From: Neobacillus sp. PS2-9
Lineage (GTDB): Bacteria > Bacillota > Bacilli > Bacillales > Cytobacillaceae
Length of the DNA stretch: 64,000 nt
Assembly: GCF_030915525.1 (NCBI RefSeq)
Contig: NZ_CP133269.1
Span: forward strand, 149,001 to 213,000
Direction: 5' to 3'
The notes below the pieces were generated by a model, which saw only the letters and a list, made by a program, of their open reading frames with translations, was not told the DNA's origin and ran no database searches. Below are positions 54,862 to 64,000 of the stretch, piece by piece. Both the position numbers and the translations under genes were made by a program. Every line of letters begins with the position of its first letter. The stretch's first letter is position 1.

Positions 54862-55875
54862 ATGATTTTAAAGGAAAGACCTGTTCCGATCCAGCTTTTA
54901 CAACGGGAGGCACTATTACGTAGATTGGACACCCGTTTTTACCGCTATAAGGAGATTGAAAAAGACTTAATTAATTGGAAAACGGGCTATGCGGGTGAAA
55001 AGAATACTGACTATTACCTATCCTATTTACCGGAGGAGGAGTTTGGTATAATAAATGACTTGCGTCTGAAAAACCAAAATACTTTCCAAATGGATACTAT
55101 CCTGTTATCGCTTATGTTTGGATTAGTTCTTGAAATAAAGAACATTGTTGGGACGCTGTTTTTCGATCAACATACTCAAAGTGTAACAAGAATTTATAAG
55201 GATATTGAAGAAGGCATTACTAATCCTCTCATTCAAGCAAGGCGGCACCGGAATCAATTGCTTCATTGGATGATTAACCATAGGCTCCCACCAATCCCCC
55301 TAGAATACTTAGTTGTAATCAGTAGAAACTCCACCATTTTAAAAACAAATCCAGGTAATGAACATATTTTTAAAAATATTATTTATGCAGAGTGTTTAGA
55401 GGAGAAAATCAATCAGCTTGCTGCAAAATACCAAACTCCTGTTTTAAAAAGCAAATCCTATAATAAACTGACACAGCTTTTATTAGCAGAGCATATCCCC
55501 TCTTATCCCGAAATTCTCAAAATGTATGGTATTGGCCGGACGGAGATCGTCCCTGGGGTTCAATGTCCCACCTGCAAAAGAATACCGATGTTGAGAGTGT
55601 CGGCTACATGGTTTTGCCCGTCCTGTAAAGCCTATTCAAAAGACGCTCATTTTCCCGCAGTCAGAGATTATTTCCTTCTATTAAATGAAAAAATGACTTT
55701 AAAACAGTTTCAGGAATTTTTATTAATTGAAAAACGCGGAGTAGCTAAGGGGTTACTTCACACACTACATCTTCAGGTCTCTGGCAGCGGAAGAACCACT
55801 CAATACTATCTTCCTCCAGACTGCATACTTTCCCCGTTAAATGAAAACGATAGGAAAAAAGGGGATTTTCATTGA
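54862..55875 (+). CDS. NERD-domain protein with C-terminal zinc ribbon
   Basis: A 337-residue protein. The nuclease-related (NERD) domain (about residues 35-155) shows GYAGEKNTDYYL, the Asp in NTFQMDTILL and the Glu-x-Lys in LVLEIKN, the usual Mg-dependent nuclease pattern. A CPTCKR...FCPSCKA zinc ribbon (about 234-256) follows. A DNA- or RNA-processing role is likely by family, but the target is unknown. AGGAGGAAG precedes the ATG. Its TGA stop overlaps the start of the subtilase by one base. Confidence 0.82.
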   Translation: MILKERPVPIQLLQREALLRRLDTRFYRYKEIEKDLINWKTGYAGEKNTDYYLSYLPEEEFGIINDLRLKNQNTFQMDTILLSLMFGLVLEIKNIVGTLFFDQHTQSVTRIYKDIEEGITNPLIQARRHRNQLLHWMINHRLPPIPLEYLVVISRNSTILKTNPGNEHIFKNIIYAECLEEKINQLAAKYQTPVLKSKSYNKLTQLLLAEHIPSYPEILKMYGIGRTEIVPGVQCPTCKRIPMLRVSATWFCPSCKAYSKDAHFPAVRDYFLLLNEKMTLKQFQEFLLIEKRGVAKGLLHTLHLQVSGSGRTTQYYLPPDCILSPLNENDRKKGDFH

Positions 55876-58097
55876 TGAAATTCATACTTGTGTTGCTCCT
55901 TGCCTTTCAAACTCCAAGAATTCTTATTCATCCTCCTATTCCAAAACCTACAAATGAACAAAGCGTGGCGATTATCATTTTAGACCGGCCGCAGTCGGAT
56001 CAGGAAATCGCACAACTCATCCGTCCGTACAGGGACATCAAGCTAAGACGAATTTTTAAAGAGGCAATAGACGGGTTTTCTGTTCAAGGTCCCGCCGAAA
56101 CCATCGCCAAACTCACCAATCAACAACATATTATGAATGTCTCACAGGTGACCCAGTATCAGGTAGAAACCGAGGAAAGTGTCAAAATAATTGGCGGAGA
56201 AGAGGTTCGCAGCTATTTTGACGCAAAAGACGAACGCCTTACCGGAAAAGGGGTAACGGTTGGGGTCATTGATACGGGTGTCGATTATACTCATCCCGAC
56301 TTGCAGCGTAACTATGCGGGCGGGCATGACCTCGTTGACAATGACCGCGATCCGATGGAAACCCTCGCTATCGGGAAAGCAACCATCCATGGCACCCATG
56401 TCGCGGGAATCATTGCGGCTAATGGAAAAATTAAAGGCGTGGCGCCGGAGGCGAAAATTGTGGCGTACCGGGCACTTGGGCCGGGAGGCGGCGGGACGAC
56501 TGAACAGGTACTGGCGGCCATTGATCAGGCGATTAAAGACAAAGTTGATATTATGAATCTATCGCTCGGGAACGATATCAATGGACCGGACCTCCCAATT
56601 AGTATGGCCCTCAACCGCGCAGTGGACAAGGGAATAGTGGCAGTGGCCGCTTCCGGGAATTCTGGACCGAATGTGTGGACGGTTGGTTCACCGGGAACGG
56701 CGTCCAAAGCGATTTCGGTCGGAGCCTCCACACCCACGATGGAAATACCTTTATTATTAATAGAAGGAAGCCGGAATAAATATCGGATTCAGCCGATGGA
56801 GGGCTCAGCTAAATGGGCGCTAGACCGGTCAGTCGATCTGGTGGACGGCGGTATCGGCAGGAAAGAGGAATTAAGGAATGTTCAAGGAAAAATCGTCCTG
56901 ATGAAGCGGGGGACACTGACCTTTACTGAGAAAGCAGAAAATGCCCGTGCAGCGGGAGCTAGAGCGGTGTTAATCTACAATAATATGAGCGGAAGCTTCA
57001 TTGGGAATCTGGAATCTCCGCTGACCCTACCAGTGGGTTCACTATCGAAGGGTGACGGAGTTTTTTTACAAAAAGAAATAAAGAAACAACGTGTGGCGGC
57101 GAGAATCTCGGTGGTAGAGGAGCGGGACCGGCTGGCAGACTTTAGCTCGAGGGGGCCGGTGACGGGAACGTGGGAAATTAAGCCAGACATTGTTGCCCCG
57201 GGGGTAGCCATAAATTCGACGATTCCAGGCGGCTATTTGTCTTTGCAGGGAACGAGTATGGCGGCACCGCATGTGGCTGGGGCCTGTGCGTTAATTAAGC
57301 AGGCGCACCCGGACTGGACGCCGGTGCAAATTAAAGCAGCGTTGATGAACACGGCAAAACCGCTTGTGAAGTTGGAGCCCGAAAAGATGAGTTCTACTGC
57401 TGATGAGAGTCTAGGGTTTTACCGCACGTACGAACAGGGTGCCGGCCGGATTCAAGTAGATGAAGCGATCAAGGCGACCTCGCTTGTTTCGCCGAGCAGT
57501 ATGAGGTTTGGGAAATATAGTGACGATCATGATGTTCATCAGGCCACTTTGCATGTGGAAAATAGGAGTTCAGAAACGCAGCGGTATTCCTTTTCGATTC
57601 CGCAGAGGATGGAGGGGCTGAACTGGAGGTTCCCGTTATCGTTCACGCTTGGGCCAAAGGAGTCGAAAGAGGTGACGGTTGAGTTAACGGTCGACCCTAA
57701 AGTGTTTTTACGAAAAGTCCATGACGGTTATATTCAAATGCAGGCGGGTTCATCGACGATTCACATTCCGTATTTGTATGTACTAGAGGAGCCGGGATAT
57801 CCACGTGTGATGGGCTTTGATTTTGGTGAAAGCGATCATCGTGGACAGTATCGGTATGAGGTGTATTTGCCTGGCGGAGCAGAGGAGTTTGGAATTGCCT
57901 TGTTTAACCCGGAGGATTACCGGTTTGTTGGTTTTTTGGATACGAAGACAAACGTGAAAAAAGGGTTAATCCGGAAAGTGATTCCGGTTGAGCAGCTGCC
58001 GGAAGCTGGGACGTACCTCGTGAAGGTGTTTGCTAAAAAGGCTGGGAAGGAAGATTTTATCGAGCGGATGATCGTCATCGAGAGGGAAAAAGAGTAA
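55875..58097 (+). CDS. Subtilisin-like serine protease (S8, Vpr-like) with PA domain
   Basis: A 740-residue S8 protease. A short hydrophobic N-terminus (KFILVLLLAF) precedes an I9-like propeptide (about residues 30-95). The triad is Asp in VIDTGVDYTHPDL (about 132), His in HGTHVAGI (about 172) and Ser in GTSMAAPHVAG (about 460). A PA domain is inserted (about 320-400, KRGTLTFTEKAENARAAGA), and about 200 residues of beta-rich C-terminal domains follow. No clear signal peptidase site is seen, so export is likely but not proven. It starts at the overlap with the NERD gene. Confidence 0.88.
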   Translation: MKFILVLLLAFQTPRILIHPPIPKPTNEQSVAIIILDRPQSDQEIAQLIRPYRDIKLRRIFKEAIDGFSVQGPAETIAKLTNQQHIMNVSQVTQYQVETEESVKIIGGEEVRSYFDAKDERLTGKGVTVGVIDTGVDYTHPDLQRNYAGGHDLVDNDRDPMETLAIGKATIHGTHVAGIIAANGKIKGVAPEAKIVAYRALGPGGGGTTEQVLAAIDQAIKDKVDIMNLSLGNDINGPDLPISMALNRAVDKGIVAVAASGNSGPNVWTVGSPGTASKAISVGASTPTMEIPLLLIEGSRNKYRIQPMEGSAKWALDRSVDLVDGGIGRKEELRNVQGKIVLMKRGTLTFTEKAENARAAGARAVLIYNNMSGSFIGNLESPLTLPVGSLSKGDGVFLQKEIKKQRVAARISVVEERDRLADFSSRGPVTGTWEIKPDIVAPGVAINSTIPGGYLSLQGTSMAAPHVAGACALIKQAHPDWTPVQIKAALMNTAKPLVKLEPEKMSSTADESLGFYRTYEQGAGRIQVDEAIKATSLVSPSSMRFGKYSDDHDVHQATLHVENRSSETQRYSFSIPQRMEGLNWRFPLSFTLGPKESKEVTVELTVDPKVFLRKVHDGYIQMQAGSSTIHIPYLYVLEEPGYPRVMGFDFGESDHRGQYRYEVYLPGGAEEFGIALFNPEDYRFVGFLDTKTNVKKGLIRKVIPVEQLPEAGTYLVKVFAKKAGKEDFIERMIVIEREKE

Positions 58098-58303
58098 AAT
58101 ATGCGAGTGAATGGGCAAGTCAAAATCCGAACGGCTTGTCCACCCCATGAATCACGGATATCCGCCTCCTGTGACAATGTTCACAAAATAGACACAAAAT
58201 GGTCAAAAAAAGTTTAAAAAATCCACTACAATAATAGAGTAAATTAAAATTTGATGAGAGAAAAATCTTGGGAAATTGTTTGTGGGATAATTCACTAAAT
58301 TCA

Positions 58304-58332
58304 TTGACTTTAAAAGATGCCTATTGTATGCT
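58304..58332 (+). promoter_or_regulatory. Sigma-A promoter of the atp operon
   Basis: TTGACT (58304-58309), 17-base spacer, TATGCT (58327-58332), about 120 bases before the first small atp gene. The remaining 58098-58303 holds A/T-rich DNA without a recognisable gene. Confidence 0.65.
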
Positions 58333-58453
58333 AACAAAGGGTGTAAAATGATAGGGTTTTCATCGGATTAATAGACTATTATCCACGGTGTTTCCCGCCT
58401 ATTTGCATACTATTATCCGGTTCACATTCTCTTATAGTGAGGATGCGATAAGC

Positions 58454-58678
58454 ATGCGAAAAAACAACCGCAATCCATTACAAGCTATGGCTTTAATGTC
58501 CGCGATCGTCTCCCAGTTAGTCGGTTCCATTCTAATAGGTATTTTCTCAGGCAGATGGCTGGATCGGCATTGGGGTACCGAACCAATTTTCTTAATAGTT
58601 GGACTGCTTTTAGGACTTGCAGCAGGCACCTATTCCATGCTTCTTTCAATCCGTCATTTCTATTCAGGAGATAAATAA
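58454..58678 (+). CDS. AtpZ/AtpI family small membrane protein
   Basis: A 74-residue protein with two membrane helices (about residues 11-33 and 41-64) and the family segment SGRWLDRHWGTEPIFLIVG. AtpZ-type proteins precede AtpI in ATP synthase operons and, with AtpI, are reported as a calcium/magnesium channel or assembly helper. The ATG at 58454 follows GTGAGG. The next gene starts two bases after its stop. Confidence 0.82.
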   Translation: MRKNNRNPLQAMALMSAIVSQLVGSILIGIFSGRWLDRHWGTEPIFLIVGLLLGLAAGTYSMLLSIRHFYSGDK

Positions 58679-58680
58679 CT

Positions 58681-59055
58681 ATGCCAGATTTCAGAATCAT
58701 GTACAACAGACAGCGGAAATGGATTTTTTACTTGTTGTCCATTTATGTTCTCGGCTGGGGATTTACATCATACCAAACAATCTTCTTAGGGTTGATTCTT
58801 GGGACATGCTTTGGTTTCTTAAATCTTTGGTTATTAGTTAGAAAAACCGAAGACTTTGATAAAAAGGTATCACAGGGCAAAAAAGTCCGCTCACTTGGGT
58901 CGCTTTCCAGGATGGCAGTAGGTGGAATAGCGGCATTAATTGCATTGAGATATCCAGAGTATTTCAATGTGATGGGTTTAGTAATAGGATTGATGACATC
59001 CTATATTGTCATTATGATAGATTATTTTTATCATGCATTGCATGTACATAAATGA
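58681..59055 (+). CDS. atpI: ATP synthase protein I
   Basis: A 124-residue membrane protein with about four helices that assists assembly of the c-ring. RQRKWIFYLLSIYVLGWGF and LGSLSRMAVGGIAAL fit the family. It begins directly after the AtpZ-like gene, with the ribosome binding site inside that gene (AGGAGAT). Confidence 0.86.
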   Translation: MPDFRIMYNRQRKWIFYLLSIYVLGWGFTSYQTIFLGLILGTCFGFLNLWLLVRKTEDFDKKVSQGKKVRSLGSLSRMAVGGIAALIALRYPEYFNVMGLVIGLMTSYIVIMIDYFYHALHVHK

Positions 59056-59071
59056 AGCGGAAACGAGGTGA

Positions 59072-60088
<1,017 letters not shown>

Positions 60089-60106
60089 TTATCATTAAAA
60101 CTCCAG

Positions 60107-60135
60107 ATGGCGAAGATACATACATCCTTCGCCAT
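60107..60135 (+). other. Intercistronic hairpin atpE-atpF
   Basis: A perfect 9-bp stem ATGGCGAAG / CTTCGCCAT with an 11-base loop, 18 bases after atpE. It may protect or help process the mRNA so that subunit c is made in excess. Confidence 0.6.
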
Positions 60136-60149
60136 TCATTTATGTCTAG

Positions 60150-61267
<1,118 letters not shown>

Positions 61268-61276
61268 GATTCGTAG

Positions 61277-62800
<1,524 letters not shown>

Positions 62801-62806
62801 TATTGG

Positions 62807-62824
62807 GGGCGCCTAAGGGCGCTC
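62807..62824 (+). other. Intercistronic hairpin atpA-atpG
   Basis: GGGCGCC / GGCGCTC (one G.U) with loop TAAG, seven bases after the atpA stop codon, with no T tail. Confidence 0.5.
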
Positions 62825-62856
62825 TTAGCTAAACATTCTTTGAATGAGGGTGGTGA

Positions 62857-63720
<864 letters not shown>

Positions 63721-63757
63721 AATTTTTAAAAATTAGCCCATACGGCGGGCAAAAAAA

Positions 63758-64000
<243 letters not shown>

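Noticed and set aside
58170..58205. CACAAAA pair upstream of the atp promoter as a phased array
   Set aside because: Only two loose copies about 14 bases apart with no 21-bp continuation; more likely A/T-rich promoter flank.

Overview
The window is a chromosomal segment of a low-GC, endospore-forming Gram-positive bacterium of the family Bacillaceae. Three things support this: spore genes (rsfA, sspH, spo0F, spoIIR, a forespore-type pbpG, a YhcN-like lipoprotein), strong GGAGG-type ribosome binding sites with frequent TTG and GTG starts, and gene order. As recalled from B. subtilis, the order hemQ-pta-lipL ... ywfO-ywgA-ywhB-ywhC-ywhD-pbpG-speE-speB-ywiB-argS-uvsE-cls-fadF-rpoE-pyrG-ywjG-spo0F-fbaA-tal-murAB-glpX-rho-rpmE-tdk-prfA-prmC-spoIIR-ywlB-ywlC-mntP-ywlE-rpiB-ywlG-glyA-upp-atp is retained almost intact. 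Repeat content and the acyl-CoA/IcmF cassette suggest a Neobacillus- or Mesobacillus-like soil Bacillus; the genus is only an inference.

Layout. 1-6.4 kb: heme, acetate and lipoate genes plus ywf/ywg genes. 6.5-17.3 kb: membrane protease, penicillin-binding protein, spermidine genes, arginyl-tRNA synthetase, spore DNA protection and cardiolipin synthesis. 17.4-28.7 kb: fatty-acid and branched-chain acyl-CoA oxidation (fadF, thiolase, hydroxyacyl-CoA dehydrogenase, two acyl-CoA dehydrogenases, TetR regulator, fused isobutyryl-CoA mutase). 29-39.4 kb: RNA polymerase delta, CTP synthase with its attenuator, Spo0F, glycolysis and pentose-phosphate enzymes, MurA, Rho. 39.7-54.5 kb: L31, thymidine kinase, release factor 1 and its methylase, SpoIIR, a DnaA-box cluster around the threonylcarbamoyl-AMP synthase gene, MntP, arginine phosphatase, RpiB, SHMT, UPRT. 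54.8-58.1 kb: an accessory NERD protein plus subtilase pair. 58.4-64 kb: the F1Fo ATP synthase operon, cut off inside atpD.

The most unusual content lies between genes. Six intergenic arrays have a strict or near-strict 21-bp period. Each unit joins an A-rich AAAATG-like segment, a locus-specific core of 8-9 bp (GTGTAGATA twice, GCACAAAAC twice, ACGAGTAAA, AGCCAATC) and about 6 variable bases. Different cores in one shared grammar are not explained by ordinary satellite slippage, and this is my main candidate for something undescribed. Alongside them are two families of 120-130 bp imperfect palindromes (five and four copies) whose arms co-vary, several REPIN-like double palindromes (GGGGACAGTCCCC and GGTGTCAGGCACC types) that often touch stop codons, and a 52-bp tandem repeat before spoIIR.

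Regulatory sites that can be read include a perfect cre before pta, the pyrG promoter with its GGGCTCC start and attenuator, a sigma-H-like promoter with a 0A box before spo0F, a dyad in the fadF promoter, a cre and a second dyad before the thiolase gene, and hairpins in several gaps of the atp operon. No rRNA, tRNA, CRISPR array, transposase gene or prophage was seen.
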